Shown in pieces: positions 34,953 to 46,084 of a DNA stretch of 64,000 bases. Numbering within the stretch: the stretch's first letter is position 1; every line of letters begins with the position of its first letter. The notes under the pieces were generated by a model, which saw nothing but the letters and a program-made list of their open reading frames with translations, was not told the DNA's origin and searched no databases. Both the position numbers and the translations under genes were made by a program. This DNA is from Desulfovibrio sp. TomC (GTDB lineage: Bacteria > Desulfobacterota > Desulfovibrionia > Desulfovibrionales > Desulfovibrionaceae): the NCBI RefSeq assembly GCF_000801335.2, contig NZ_JSEH01000017.1, positions 62,001 through 126,000 on the forward strand, read 5' to 3'.

Positions 34953-35398
34953 ATGGGTTCTATGTGCTCAAAAACAAACCCGTATTCCTGTGGAATCTGG
35001 TCGATCTCAAGCGCGTGCGATGGGAAGGCCCGGAACTGACGCCCGGCAAGCATGTGCTGGAATTCGATTTCGCCTACGACGGCCTGGGCATCGGAACGCT
35101 GGCTTTCAACAACTTCTCGGGCGTGGGCCGCGGCGGCACGGGCGTGCTCAAGGTGGACGGCCAAACCGTTGACTCCCAGAAGATGGAGCACACCCTGCCG
35201 TTTATCCTGCAATGGGACGAGGCCCTGGACGTCGGTTTGGACACCCTGACTGGCGTCAACGACGCCGACTATGAGCCGCCATTCGCCTTTACCGGCAAGA
35301 TCGACAAGATCACATTGACTATTGATCGGCCCAAGTTGTCGCCGGAAGACGTGAAGAAACTGGAACAGGCCCAGGGCAGTACCAAGGTAAGCGAATAA
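34953..35398 (+). pseudogene. Arylsulfatase 3' fragment
   Basis: The frame (first ATG 34964) reads NKPVFLWNLVDLKRVRWEGP, GVGRGGTGVLKVDGQTV and ITLTIDRPKLSPEDVKKLEQ. This is the C-terminal domain of the large arylsulfatase family, about 144 residues of a usual 700 or more. The catalytic N-terminal part with the formylglycine site is absent. It joins directly to the hsdR fragment. An expressed C-terminal domain alone is unlikely to be active. Confidence 0.8.
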
Positions 35399-35749
35399 GC
35401 CTGCCGTGACGCACAAGGCCGGCGGGTCGCAAGCCGCGCCGGACTTCGTCTTTCCAGCAGGAACGGGATCTTTTTTGGGGAGGTGTGACAAAGGTTTGGA
35501 ACTGGGACGTGCGGCCGACGTCGCGGGCATTCCCGCTGAAAATCATAGGCAGGTTTGGAGGCCTCGTGTAGGATTGGGGCAAACCAGATCGTCAAGGAGT
35601 TTTCGTTGCCCCCCGCGAACGCGCATACGGCTTGCATTCGTGGACAGGACAGGCTGCACCGAGAGCAAAATGAGCAACATACCACCCTGTCGTCCAGGCG
35701 ATGTAACGCCGCGCGCGACAGCATTCAGGGCAGTTCCAAGGAATATTTT
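35399..35749. other. Intergenic stretch before HAD gene
   Basis: About 350 bases between the sulfatase fragment and the HAD gene. No gene, hairpin or promoter was supported. Confidence 0.4.
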
Positions 35750-36790
35750 ATGCGTAAACAATCCACAATAAAACTATTTTTTCAGGAAGCGCAGCAGGCT
35801 GGCCGTTTCGCCTCCCTGGTTGTTGTTTCCCTGCTGTTGGCTGTGCCGGGTGTCCTGGCCCAGGCCGACCCCTTGCCCTCCTGGAACGACGGGCCGGCCA
35901 AGCAGGCCATTGTCGCCTTCGTGCAGACGACGACCGACACATCCCACCCGGACTATGTCCCGCCCGAGGCCCGTATCGCCACGTTTGACCAGGATGGCAC
36001 GACCTGGGTCGAATATCCCGTGTACACCCAGGCGCGCTATTGTTTCGACCGGGTGGCAACTCTGGCTCAGGAAAAGCCGGAGCTTAAGGATATTAAGCCC
36101 TTCAAGACAGTCTTATCCGGGGACAAAGCGGCCATCGCCGGGCTGCCGATGGCGGATCTGGAAAAAATTATTGGCGCAACCATGACCGGCATGACTGTGG
36201 AAGCACTGACCGGGCAAGTGCAACAGTGGCTCGAAACAGCCCGCGATACTCGGTGGAAACGGTCCTATGCCGAACTCGTCTATCAGCCCATGCTGGAAGT
36301 GATGCAGTATTTGCGCGCAAACGGTTACAAGACCTATTTTGTCACCGGCGGCAGTCAGGATTTCGTGCGCGCATTCGCCCAGTCCGTCTATGCCATTCCG
36401 CCAGAGCAAGTGGTCGGGACCATGGGGGCGACCACGTTCGGTTACGACGCGGCCGGCCGCCCGAAGCTCACCGAGGAACCCCGGTTACTGCTTGACGACA
36501 ACGGGCCGGGCAAGCCTGAGGGAATCCACCTCATGATCGGCCGACGTCCGGTCGCGGCCTTTGGCAACTCCGTCGGCGACAGGGAAATGCTTGAATACAC
36601 CCAGGCCGGCAGCGGCGCGAGGCTCATGATGCTGGTGCATCATGACGACGCTGGGCGTGAATACGCCTATGGTCCGGCATCCAAGGTTGGAACCTTTACC
36701 GATGCGCTCATGGCGCAAGCCAAGCAACAAAACTGGGTGGTTATCAGCATGAAGAACGACTGGAAGCGCATTTTTCCCTGGGAGCAATAG
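35750..36790 (+). CDS. Exported HAD-family phosphatase
   Basis: The 346-residue protein starts at ATG 35750 with AAGGA 7 bases upstream. A signal peptide spans about 20-38 (cleavage near VLAQA). HAD motifs: I in IATFDQDGTTW (nucleophile Asp in D-x-D), II near YFVTGGSQDF, and IV in AFGNSVGDREML. It resembles phosphoserine-phosphatase-like HAD hydrolases. The substrate would be a periplasmic phosphate or sulfate ester. It lies between the two sulfatase genes, suggesting a joint ester-scavenging role. Confidence 0.82.
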   Translation: MRKQSTIKLFFQEAQQAGRFASLVVVSLLLAVPGVLAQADPLPSWNDGPAKQAIVAFVQTTTDTSHPDYVPPEARIATFDQDGTTWVEYPVYTQARYCFDRVATLAQEKPELKDIKPFKTVLSGDKAAIAGLPMADLEKIIGATMTGMTVEALTGQVQQWLETARDTRWKRSYAELVYQPMLEVMQYLRANGYKTYFVTGGSQDFVRAFAQSVYAIPPEQVVGTMGATTFGYDAAGRPKLTEEPRLLLDDNGPGKPEGIHLMIGRRPVAAFGNSVGDREMLEYTQAGSGARLMMLVHHDDAGREYAYGPASKVGTFTDALMAQAKQQNWVVISMKNDWKRIFPWEQ

Positions 36791-36926
36791 TTGCACGGAG
36801 AGGAAGACCAATGCGTCCGGTCTGTATGCATTTGACAAGGAGGCTGATCCGACAGTAGAAGATGGCATTATAAAGGCCAAAGTTATTGGATTATTTGGCC
36901 AAGTTGACAACAAGTCGAGGGCGAAA

Positions 36927-38597
<1,671 letters not shown>

Positions 38598-38617
38598 GCT
38601 CCAGTGCTTCTGAGCTA

Positions 38618-38647
38618 CGGGCGGTTCGAAAGGACCGCCCGTTTTTT
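38618..38647 (+). terminator. Rho-independent terminator after arylsulfatase
   Basis: CGGGCGGT-tcgaaagg-ACCGCCCG followed by TTTTTT, 20 bases after the stop. Confidence 0.92.
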
Positions 38648-38807
38648 GCCCGACAATAACACTGGCAAGCGCGACGCTTCTTGGGGCACGTGTCAGGCAT
38701 CCTGGCCGGCTGCTTGACGGAATAAGCGGTTCGGGACATCCAAGCAGTTCTAAAGCAGAAGCAAACAGAATCGAACCAGTACCCAACTCTTTCAATTGGG
38801 CGGTAGC

Positions 38808-41075
38808 ATGATACGATTAGTCGGCCTTGCCTGCGCTGCGGTGTATCTCGTGATCGGATCGGGATCCCCGGCTCTTGCCAAAAAAACCGTTGTTGCTGCG
38901 CCCCCAGCTACGACCACCGCCTTTACCGGCTCCGCCGGGTGCCGTAGTTGCCATGAGAAATTCTACCAACTCTGGTCTACGTCCTTCCACGGTCTGGCCA
39001 TGCGTCCCTACAATGATGCCTTTGCCAAATCCTTTCTGACGCCCCAAGTCCAGTCCATAGCCATCGGAGATGCCGCCTACCGGGTCGATATCGGACTTGG
39101 CCAGGGTTTTATAGTGGAAAAGACCGGCAAGATTGAAAAGAAATACCGTATCGCCCAGGTGCTCGGCGGGAAAAACGTCTTTTATTTCCTCACGCCCCTG
39201 GAGAAGGGCCGCCTCCAGACCCTGCCCCTGGCCTATGATGTCCGTAAAAAAGAATGGTTCGATATGGCTGGGAGCGGCGTGCGCCATTTTCCAACCGGGG
39301 CCACTGCCGCTGTCAATTGGAAAGAGTGGCCCTATACATTTAATACCGGTTGCTACGGCTGCCACGTCAGCCAATTCGCCACCAACTATGATCCCAAGAC
39401 CGACACCTACCGCTCCAGCTGGACCGAGCCCGGTATCAACTGCGAAACCTGCCATGGACCGGGCCAGGAGCATGTCCGGGTCTGCGAGGCGGCCCCCAAG
39501 GACCGGCCGCCCAAGGATTTAAAACTCATTCGGGGCGGCCGGGATTTCAGCCATGCCCAGCAAAACGACCTGTGCGCCACCTGCCACGCCAAAGCCGTGC
39601 CGCTCACCAGTTCGTTTACGCCCGGGGACCGCTATTTCGACCACTACGACCTCATTACCTACGAGAACCCGGATTTTTACCCTGACGGGCGCGATCTCGG
39701 GGAAAACTACACCCAGACCTCCTGGTCGCGCAGTCCCTGCGCGCTCTCCGGCCAACTCGACTGCATGCACTGCCACACCTCCAGCGGCCGCTATAAGTTT
39801 AACGATCCAGCCAAAGCCAACGAGGCCTGCAATCCCTGCCATGCCGAGCGGGTGGCCAATGCTTCCAGCCATACCCATCACCCCGAGGGCAGCCCCGGCA
39901 ACCGCTGCATCTCCTGCCACATGCCCATGACCGAGTTTGCCCGCATGCGCCGCAGCGACCACTCCATGCTGCCGCCGACCCCGGCAACAACCCTGGCTTA
40001 CAATTCACCCAATGCCTGCAACCTCTGCCATGCCGACAAGGACGCTGCCTGGGCCAATACGCACGTGCGGCAATGGCATGCCCGTGACTATCAGGCCCCG
40101 GTTGTGCGCCAAGCCGCTTTGATCGATGCCGCCCGCCGTCGGGACTGGAGCAATCTTTCGGGTATGTTGGAGTACCTGGGAATAAAAGACCCGGACGCCG
40201 TCTCCACAACCTCGCTGATTCGGCTGCTGCGCAGTTGTCCCGACCCGCGTAAGTGGGGGCCGATCATTGCCGCCAGCAAATCGTCGTCGCCCCTTGTGCG
40301 GGCCGCAGCGGCCGAAGCCCTGGGCGAGGTGCCGTCCCGTCAGGCTCTGGATGCCCTGCTTGTGGCCGTGTCCGATGACTCCCGACTGGTGCGCATCCGG
40401 GCGGCGGCGGCCTTGTCCGGCATTCCCCGCAAGGCCCTGGCTGAAGAGCATCTGGCGGCTGTTGACAAGGCGACTGCTGAATATCTGGAGGCGTTGCAAG
40501 CCCGGCCGGATTTGTGGACCTCCCAGTACAACCTGGGGAATTACTATCTTGGGCAAGGCGACCCCAAACAGGCTGTGGTCTGTTATGAAAAAGCCCGCAG
40601 TCTGGATGTTGCTGCCGTACCGCCGCTCGTCAACACCTCAATAGCTTACAGCCAGATGGGCGAGACGGGCAAAGCCGAGGGCGTACTGCTGGAAGCGCTG
40701 CGTCTAGCCCCGAACGATGGCCCGGCACATTTCAACCTCGGTCTGGTCATGGCCGAACGCCAGGACAGGGTTGCGGCAGAGAAACATCTCCGTGCGGCTC
40801 TGGCCAGCAATCCGGCCATGGCCGAGGCCGCCTACAACCTGAGTCTGCTGCTCGGCGAAGCTGATCTTATAGAAGCCGTCGCCTGGAGCCGCAAAGCGAG
40901 CCAGCTTCGTCCTGACAACCCCAGGTACGCCTACACGCTGGCGCTGTTTCTGTATCGAGCCAAGGACCCCGATCAGGCGCTCCAAGTACTGCGACCAGTG
41001 ATCGAAAGCCAGCCTGGATACAAAGAGGCAGTCAACTTGTTTGGCGAAATCATGAAGCACACCCAGGCAAAGTAG
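38808..41075 (+). CDS. Octahaem cytochrome c with HEAT-like and TPR domains
   Basis: The 755-residue exported protein (ATG 38808; a TTG 12 bases upstream is possible) has eight CxxCH haem sites: CRSCH, CYGCH, CETCH, CATCH, CMHCH, CNPCH, CISCH and CNLCH in the first 410 residues. A HEAT-like segment follows (SSPLVRAAAAEALGEVPSRQ), and from about 550 TPR repeats (LWTSQYNLGNYYLGQGDPKQ, AHFNLGLVMAERQDR). It is a periplasmic redox protein with a protein-interaction tail. It is the last cargo gene before attR. Confidence 0.88.
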   Translation: MIRLVGLACAAVYLVIGSGSPALAKKTVVAAPPATTTAFTGSAGCRSCHEKFYQLWSTSFHGLAMRPYNDAFAKSFLTPQVQSIAIGDAAYRVDIGLGQGFIVEKTGKIEKKYRIAQVLGGKNVFYFLTPLEKGRLQTLPLAYDVRKKEWFDMAGSGVRHFPTGATAAVNWKEWPYTFNTGCYGCHVSQFATNYDPKTDTYRSSWTEPGINCETCHGPGQEHVRVCEAAPKDRPPKDLKLIRGGRDFSHAQQNDLCATCHAKAVPLTSSFTPGDRYFDHYDLITYENPDFYPDGRDLGENYTQTSWSRSPCALSGQLDCMHCHTSSGRYKFNDPAKANEACNPCHAERVANASSHTHHPEGSPGNRCISCHMPMTEFARMRRSDHSMLPPTPATTLAYNSPNACNLCHADKDAAWANTHVRQWHARDYQAPVVRQAALIDAARRRDWSNLSGMLEYLGIKDPDAVSTTSLIRLLRSCPDPRKWGPIIAASKSSSPLVRAAAAEALGEVPSRQALDALLVAVSDDSRLVRIRAAAALSGIPRKALAEEHLAAVDKATAEYLEALQARPDLWTSQYNLGNYYLGQGDPKQAVVCYEKARSLDVAAVPPLVNTSIAYSQMGETGKAEGVLLEALRLAPNDGPAHFNLGLVMAERQDRVAAEKHLRAALASNPAMAEAAYNLSLLLGEADLIEAVAWSRKASQLRPDNPRYAYTLALFLYRAKDPDQALQVLRPVIESQPGYKEAVNLFGEIMKHTQAK

Positions 41076-41230
41076 ACTCTTGGGCTTGTGCTGCTTCGCA
41101 CAATTTCCCCCGGGGCCGGCGCTGAAATTGGATAACGTCTGGATCACCGTTCCCCTTCGTAGTGGGGCAGAGCATGTCGGGTCTATGTTATCAGAAAAAG
41201 CAAAAATGGATAATGATTCCAATGGGTACG

Positions 41231-41250
41231 TTTCGGACCTGGCCCATGGG
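41231..41250 (+). repeat. 20-bp sequence shared with 53811-53830
   Basis: TTTCGGACCTGGCCCATGGG is identical at both places and both continue with a GGGGG run and CGGA-GTTC. Here it runs directly into the att copy. Confidence 0.7.
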
Positions 41251-41298
41251 GTTCAGGGGGTCGGAGGTTCAAATCCTCTCATCCCGACCAGTGATTTC
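41246..41298 (+). repeat. Right attachment site (attR)
   Basis: The 53 bases are identical to tRNA-Pro 12634-12686. The 5' half of the tRNA is absent, so this is not a functional tRNA. It ends the island. Confidence 0.92.
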
Positions 41299-41697
41299 GA
41301 GGGCTTACGGTGAAAATCGTAGGCCCTTTTTCTGTTGGATAACCGGGTGGATAACCTATTGGCCTGGGATTCCAGGGGAATGGTTATCCGGGACGACCCC
41401 TTGCCCTGAGGTCAGGGGGTCGGTAAGGATCTTGGAAATTTAGCTAGATGCGAAGATGTCGGTGTGATGTTGAGGGTAAGGACGGTAGTGGCAAACCAGC
41501 GCCATCCTTCCTGAGGTCGACTCAGTGGAGATGCAATTTGAGGTGGTGGGTGAACCCTTCTTTAGAGCTATGAAACAAGAAATAAGTATTGACAGACAGA
41601 TAGGTTTTTGGGTAGCAAATCATAGTTGTACATGAAATTGTTGTTGAATGCTGGTAAGATTTTTTTTGATCATAATATTCTATCTGTTGAGGTTTGT
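41299..41697. other. Post-attR sequence and upstream region of DUF262 gene
   Basis: The first 150 bases are homologous to the sequence after tRNA-Pro (12687-12840). The remainder turns AT-rich and leads to the DUF262 gene. A possible promoter is noted at 41589. Confidence 0.55.
41589..41618 (+). promoter_or_regulatory. Possible promoter of DUF262-HEPN pair
   Basis: TTGACA at 41589 and TAGCAA at 41613, with an 18-base spacer. The -35 box is perfect but the -10 is weak. Confidence 0.35.
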
Positions 41698-42765
41698 ATG
41701 CAAGAGGGTAAGCACGGCCGTATAGAAGCTGAGATAGAACGAGAGCAGTCAATGGTAGACTATGATACGCGTGAATTTACTATTGAATATTTAGTTGATA
41801 AATATATTAAAAATAGTGAAAGAGGCACTAATGAGTTTTTTGTGCCTGATTATCAGCGTGAATTTGTTTGGGATGAATATAGGCAGTCAAAGTTGATCGA
41901 ATCCATAATACTTGGGCTTCCTATCCCAAGTATGTTTTTCGCAGAAAATAAAGATGGTCGATGTGAGATTGTTGATGGATCACAAAGGGTGAGAACTCTT
42001 GCCGCCTTTTTGTCTGACGAGTTGTCTTTGGCTCATCTTCAAAGGTTGACAGAATTGAATGGGGTGCGCTTTTCAGAGCTTCCGGCATCGCGGCAAAGAA
42101 AAATAAAGAATACTGCTTTAAAATTAATCTTTTTATCTGACAGTGCCACTGAAGATGTGAAGAATGACTTGTTTGAAAGGATTAATAAAGGAAGTGACCT
42201 ATTAAAAGAAATGGAGAAGCGAAAAGGAATACTTAGAGGAAAGTTTATTGATTTTATATATAATAGGTGTGCAAAGAATAAACTTTTTCTTCAGCTCACT
42301 CCTATATGTAAGATGATGAAAACTAGGCAAGAAGGGGAAGAGCTGATTTTAAGGTTTTTTGCCTTCTTTGAAATGTATCCAAAATACGACACACAACATC
42401 AAGGAGTTGCTAGGCTGCTAGACTCTTATGTCATAGAAAAGAACAAAACCTTAACGGACGACGAGGAGGAGGTAAAATATGCACAGTTTGAGTCGATGTT
42501 AGGTGCAATTCAGAAGGTGTTTGAGTTTGGTTTTGCTAAGGATGAGAAGCCGCAAGTTTCTAGAGTGTATTTTGAGGCACTTTCAGTCGGTGCTGCGCTT
42601 GCGTTAGCTGAAAAAGGTAGCCTGAATTTTCGGAGGATTCCTTCGTCTGAAATACTATCTGATACTGAATTTTATCAACATATGTCTGGAAAGTATAAAA
42701 CGCATACACAGGCAAAGATTAATTCTCGGATAGATTATATCAAGAATATTTTTTTGGGTATGTGA
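41698..42765 (+). CDS. DUF262 (ParB/GmrSD-N-like) protein
   Basis: The 355-residue protein from ATG 41698 has GAGG 5 bases upstream; a longer frame from TTG 41626 is less likely. DUF262 features: FVPDYQREFVWDEYRQSKLI, LPIPSMFF and the nucleotide-site motif IVDGSQRVRTL. The C-terminal part is helical, without the DUF1524 HNH nuclease of full GmrSD enzymes. The gene is AT-rich, unlike the rest of the window. Its stop overlaps the GTG of the HEPN gene, so the pair is co-translated. Probable sensor/NTPase half of a defence or toxin pair. Confidence 0.82.
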   Translation: MQEGKHGRIEAEIEREQSMVDYDTREFTIEYLVDKYIKNSERGTNEFFVPDYQREFVWDEYRQSKLIESIILGLPIPSMFFAENKDGRCEIVDGSQRVRTLAAFLSDELSLAHLQRLTELNGVRFSELPASRQRKIKNTALKLIFLSDSATEDVKNDLFERINKGSDLLKEMEKRKGILRGKFIDFIYNRCAKNKLFLQLTPICKMMKTRQEGEELILRFFAFFEMYPKYDTQHQGVARLLDSYVIEKNKTLTDDEEEVKYAQFESMLGAIQKVFEFGFAKDEKPQVSRVYFEALSVGAALALAEKGSLNFRRIPSSEILSDTEFYQHMSGKYKTHTQAKINSRIDYIKNIFLGM

Positions 42766-43400
42766 GTAAGAAGATGCCACTTGCTTCTGTTGTTTCTGAT
42801 TTAACAAGAAAAAAGGCAGAGGCCGAAATACTTCTCTCCGAAATTCAAAAAAAAGAAAAAGGTGTTGGAAATGCCCTGCTATGTACTGTTCTGAAGTCGT
42901 CAATAGTTTTAGTTCTATATAATACAGTTGAATCAACGATGTATTCTGTTTTAGAAATTTTACACGAAAAGTGTCAAGCAAAGCATTTTAATGAATTAAG
43001 TGATTGTCAAAAAGAAATATTTGCGCTTATGCATTTTGGTAAAAATGGATCGAAAAGGTATAAAGAAAATATAGAGTTGACAATTTCAGGGGAATTGAAA
43101 TTTCCTAGTTTTGAAAGTTATTCCGATGGAGAAAAGATATTTTCAGGAAATCTTGATGCGAGAAGAATTAATAAGATTTTGGCAGTCTATGGCGTGCGAT
43201 ATTCCGTTGATAAGGCTTATGGGCGATCTTTTCTAGAGGTGAAAACTTTGCGGAATAAATTGGCACACGGAGAGTGCTCGTTTTCCATGGCGTGTAGAAA
43301 TAAGTTAGTAACCGATATCGAATCTATGTCTGGTCATATATTTACTGGCTTGAATAATATTGTCATGCATTTAAATGGACACATTAGAGCGATGGCATAA
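42762..43400 (+). CDS. HEPN-like protein (MAE_28990-like), putative RNase
   Basis: The 212-residue all-helical protein (GTG 42762 overlapping the upstream TGA; ATG 42774 possible). It carries an R-x4-H motif in KTLRNKLAHGECSF, the catalytic signature of HEPN RNases. LVLYNTVESTMYSVLEILHE earlier in the protein resembles the MAE_28990/MAE_18760-type HEPN families. Its tight pairing with DUF262 suggests the DUF262 protein senses and this protein cleaves RNA. Function is inferred, not shown. Confidence 0.72.
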   Translation: MSKKMPLASVVSDLTRKKAEAEILLSEIQKKEKGVGNALLCTVLKSSIVLVLYNTVESTMYSVLEILHEKCQAKHFNELSDCQKEIFALMHFGKNGSKRYKENIELTISGELKFPSFESYSDGEKIFSGNLDARRINKILAVYGVRYSVDKAYGRSFLEVKTLRNKLAHGECSFSMACRNKLVTDIESMSGHIFTGLNNIVMHLNGHIRAMA

Positions 43401-43429
43401 GCTTGATGTCGTAATAATGGCCGAAAACT

Positions 43430-43614
43430 GATCGTCCCGAAACGACTGGAGCAGATTTTCGAGTTCCGGCGGCAGAAGCTTATCGAATTTTTCAGGTAGG
43501 CCACAAACAAAAAATAGGGAGGCCTCTCGGCCCCCCCTCGTGTCTAATACGCTCTCAGTGCGTCAAAGTAGGTCTCAGTCGGCGACTTAGGCATGGTCCC
43601 TGATGAACCGGCTG
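43430..43614. pseudogene. Relic of island sequence outside attR
   Basis: The first part (43440-43497) matches the 3' end of the SRPBCC gene (reads RRQKLIEFFR and stop). Then comes the third GC hairpin (43515-43537). After it, 43540-43614 matches 19453-19520, including RFIRDHA in the minus frame. Inside the island the two flanks lie at different places (22098 and 19424), joined here through the hairpin. Confidence 0.75.
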
Positions 43615-43691
43615 AAGGTTGACATTCTGGGGTCTGGAAGTGTTCATGGTCAAAGCGGCGAGGCCCTTTTGCTCACGATAGTCATGAGAAA

Positions 43692-43731
43692 AAGCCGGAA
43701 TCATGCAGAGTTGGCTGCATGATTCCGGCTT
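43692..43731 (-). terminator. Rho-independent terminator of chemotaxis receptor gene
   Basis: A perfect 17-bp inverted repeat (AAGCCGGAATCATGCAG, 6-base loop) followed on the minus strand by TTTTTCTC, about 75 bases after the receptor stop. Confidence 0.88.
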
Positions 43732-43803
43732 GTCAGCTGTGCTTCACAGCGTGATACGGCGATCCCTGTCAAACGGAGGCAAGTTTCGTCAAACGCCGCG
43801 TGT

Positions 43804-45858
43804 TCAAGCGCCAATTGCCGCTATTCCACCTTCGGATTTCAGGGTTACAATGAGATTTTGAAGTACTTCGGTCTGCTTGATGAGTTCCGATACCGCCAGC
43901 GAGGCATGCTCCATTGCCTGAGCCGTATCCGAAGAGATGGCGGCGACCTGCTCCATGGAATGATTGATTTCCTCGCTGGTGGCAGATTGTTCTTCAGAGG
44001 CCGTTGCGATTGAGCGAACTTGATCCGAAGCATATTCCACCCGGCGGACGATTTCATCGAGAGTTTCTCCCGACATTTTCGCCAGGGCGGTGGCTTCTTC
44101 TATGGTCCTGGTCGTACGGTCCACATTGTCCATGTTTTTTCGGGTGCCTTGTTGGATGCCTTGGATGGCGTTTCCGACCTCTTTCGTCGCGCTCATGGTC
44201 TTTTCCGCCAGCTTGCGCACTTCATCGGCCACCACGGCAAAACCGCGTCCCGCTTCACCGGCCCTGGCCGCCTCAATCGCCGCGTTGAGGGCCAGCAGAT
44301 TCGTCTGGTCGGCGATGTCCGAGATGACGTTCATTATCTGGCCGATTCCCTCGGCCTGTTTTCCCAGCACGCCCATATCTTCCTTCATGCCAAGGGCCTG
44401 CCTTTGAACCTCGGCAATACCGCTGACAACCTTTCCGACGATCCCAGCGCCATCCTGGGCCTTGTGTCGGGCGTCGTTTGAGGATGCAGCCGCCTCGGTC
44501 GCGTTTTTTGCCACCCCAAGGACAGTGGCGTTCATCTCTTCCATTGCGGTTGCGGTTTCTCGGGTGCGGTCCATTTGATCCTGAGTGCCCTGTCCGGCCT
44601 GATGGATGCGGCTGGAAAGCTCCTGGGAATAGTCAGACATGGCTTCCACCACATCTTGCAGCCTGGACGCAGCCGCCAGCATTCCTTCCTGGCGCGCCCG
44701 CTCGGCCTGTCCGTTCGCTTCAACGGCTTCCTGGCAGGCCTGGTTGGCTTTTTCGGCGTGGCGTTGGGCCGCGCTTCTCTCAGCCGTGACCTCTTCAAAG
44801 CTTTGGCGCAGTTTGCGCAGCATTTCGCGCAACGCATCCGCCAGGGAACCGATCTCGTCGGTCCGCTTGAGGGCCAGCGATTCTTCAAAGCGACCATGGG
44901 ACACGGCCAGGGCGAACGCCGAGCAAACGGAAAGCGGCGTCAGCACCACCCGTCTGGTCAGCCAGAACAGAACCGCCAGCAAGACCAGGGTCACGCAGGC
45001 CCCGATGAGGAGATTGGCCCGGGTCGAGGCGGCAACATGGACATTCATGTCTTCAACAGGGGCCGAGATGAGAAGCAGCAGTCCGGTCTCCGCATCGCGG
45101 CTGACGGCCAGCAGCCTGCCGTCTGCCTCGACGATGGCCTGATCCTTCACCGCCATGACGGCCTGCCCCTGGGGGGTCTTGGCAAAATCGGTTTTCAGGA
45201 TCAGTTCGGCGTTCGGATGCGCCAGGACCGTGCCGCCTTCCCCTTCCAACAGCGCGGCGAAGCCTGTGGTGCCGATCTTCACGGCGTTGAGGCTTTTGGT
45301 CAGGTCGGCCATCTCCTGCCCGGAGAGCATAAGGCCGATGACGGAGCCGTCCGCTCCCCGTATGGGCACGGAGTACGCGACAACAGGTTTTTGGGTGGCC
45401 CGGCTGATCTGGTAGCTGAGGAAAAGGCCTTTTTTGCCGCTTATGATCGGCTGGAAAAAGGGACGATCCGCGACGTTGATCTTGCCTGTCCCCTTTATCG
45501 TGGAGATGACCAGATCTCCTTTGGTGTCGAAGAGATTGACGTAGCCGAGTCCGGAACTTTTTACGGAATTCAGAAAACGGTCCAAGTATGCTCCGGCTTC
45601 CGGGGATTGGGCATGGTCCAGGAGCGCGGCCGTAACTTCAGGGGTTGTTGCAAGATAGGTCAGCAGGTCCTTGCGGGTGCGGACGTCGTCGGAAACGCCT
45701 TCGATCATGGACTGCGCAAGAAGGGCCATATTTTCTTTGAAGATTTTTTCGAACGCATTGCGCTGGGTCACCGAGTTGACAATGAACAAAACGCTCATGC
45801 CTACGACGACCACAAGAAAAGCCGGGGAAAGAAATTTGAAAGCGAGTTTCGAGCGCAT
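43804..45858 (-). CDS. Methyl-accepting chemotaxis protein with Cache domain
   Basis: The 684-residue receptor has TM1 at about 10-30. A periplasmic double-Cache region follows ([35 protein letters not shown]). TM2 lies near 278-300, then a HAMP linker and coiled coil. The cytoplasmic signalling hairpin contains the invariant tip [20 protein letters not shown]. Ligand class suggested by Cache domains: small organic acids or amino acids. It ends at a strong terminator and may guide the cell to the substrate of the neighbouring respiratory locus (inference). Confidence 0.94.
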   Translation of the reverse strand: MRSKLAFKFLSPAFLVVVVGMSVLFIVNSVTQRNAFEKIFKENMALLAQSMIEGVSDDVRTRKDLLTYLATTPEVTAALLDHAQSPEAGAYLDRFLNSVKSSGLGYVNLFDTKGDLVISTIKGTGKINVADRPFFQPIISGKKGLFLSYQISRATQKPVVAYSVPIRGADGSVIGLMLSGQEMADLTKSLNAVKIGTTGFAALLEGEGGTVLAHPNAELILKTDFAKTPQGQAVMAVKDQAIVEADGRLLAVSRDAETGLLLLISAPVEDMNVHVAASTRANLLIGACVTLVLLAVLFWLTRRVVLTPLSVCSAFALAVSHGRFEESLALKRTDEIGSLADALREMLRKLRQSFEEVTAERSAAQRHAEKANQACQEAVEANGQAERARQEGMLAAASRLQDVVEAMSDYSQELSSRIHQAGQGTQDQMDRTRETATAMEEMNATVLGVAKNATEAAASSNDARHKAQDGAGIVGKVVSGIAEVQRQALGMKEDMGVLGKQAEGIGQIMNVISDIADQTNLLALNAAIEAARAGEAGRGFAVVADEVRKLAEKTMSATKEVGNAIQGIQQGTRKNMDNVDRTTRTIEEATALAKMSGETLDEIVRRVEYASDQVRSIATASEEQSATSEEINHSMEQVAAISSDTAQAMEHASLAVSELIKQTEVLQNLIVTLKSEGGIAAIGA

Positions 45859-46008
45859 CCGGGACCTCTTTGGGGGAATAAAGTCGTTTCTGTCCGGCCT
45901 TGTGGGGAATGTCGTTCTTTTGCGTCAGCCGGGAAGGCAAAAGGTGATGGCATGCCGGGACAATTTGTCAATGAATAAAAAATGTGCGGTTGGGCGGTTG
46001 GCTGTTCA

Positions 46009-46075
46009 CAGGGCACTGGAGCCATTGCCCCAGCGCCCTGCAATCCGTTTTCGATCAACTTCGGATCTGTTGATC
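46009..46075. repeat. Two inverted repeats downstream of cytochrome gene
   Basis: CAGGGC-ctgg...ccag-GCCCTG at 46009-46040 and GATCAAC-9 bases-GTTGATC at 46053-46075. Possible imperfect terminator of the respiratory operon; no T run. Confidence 0.35.
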
Positions 46076-46084
46076 AGGAGTGTT

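Noticed and set aside
41231-41290. A second tRNA-Pro at the right att
   Set aside because: Only the 3' part matches; the acceptor 5' strand, D arm and upper anticodon stem are missing.
44575-45978. Long plus-strand frame opposite the chemotaxis receptor
   Set aside because: Antisense shadow of a well-supported gene.
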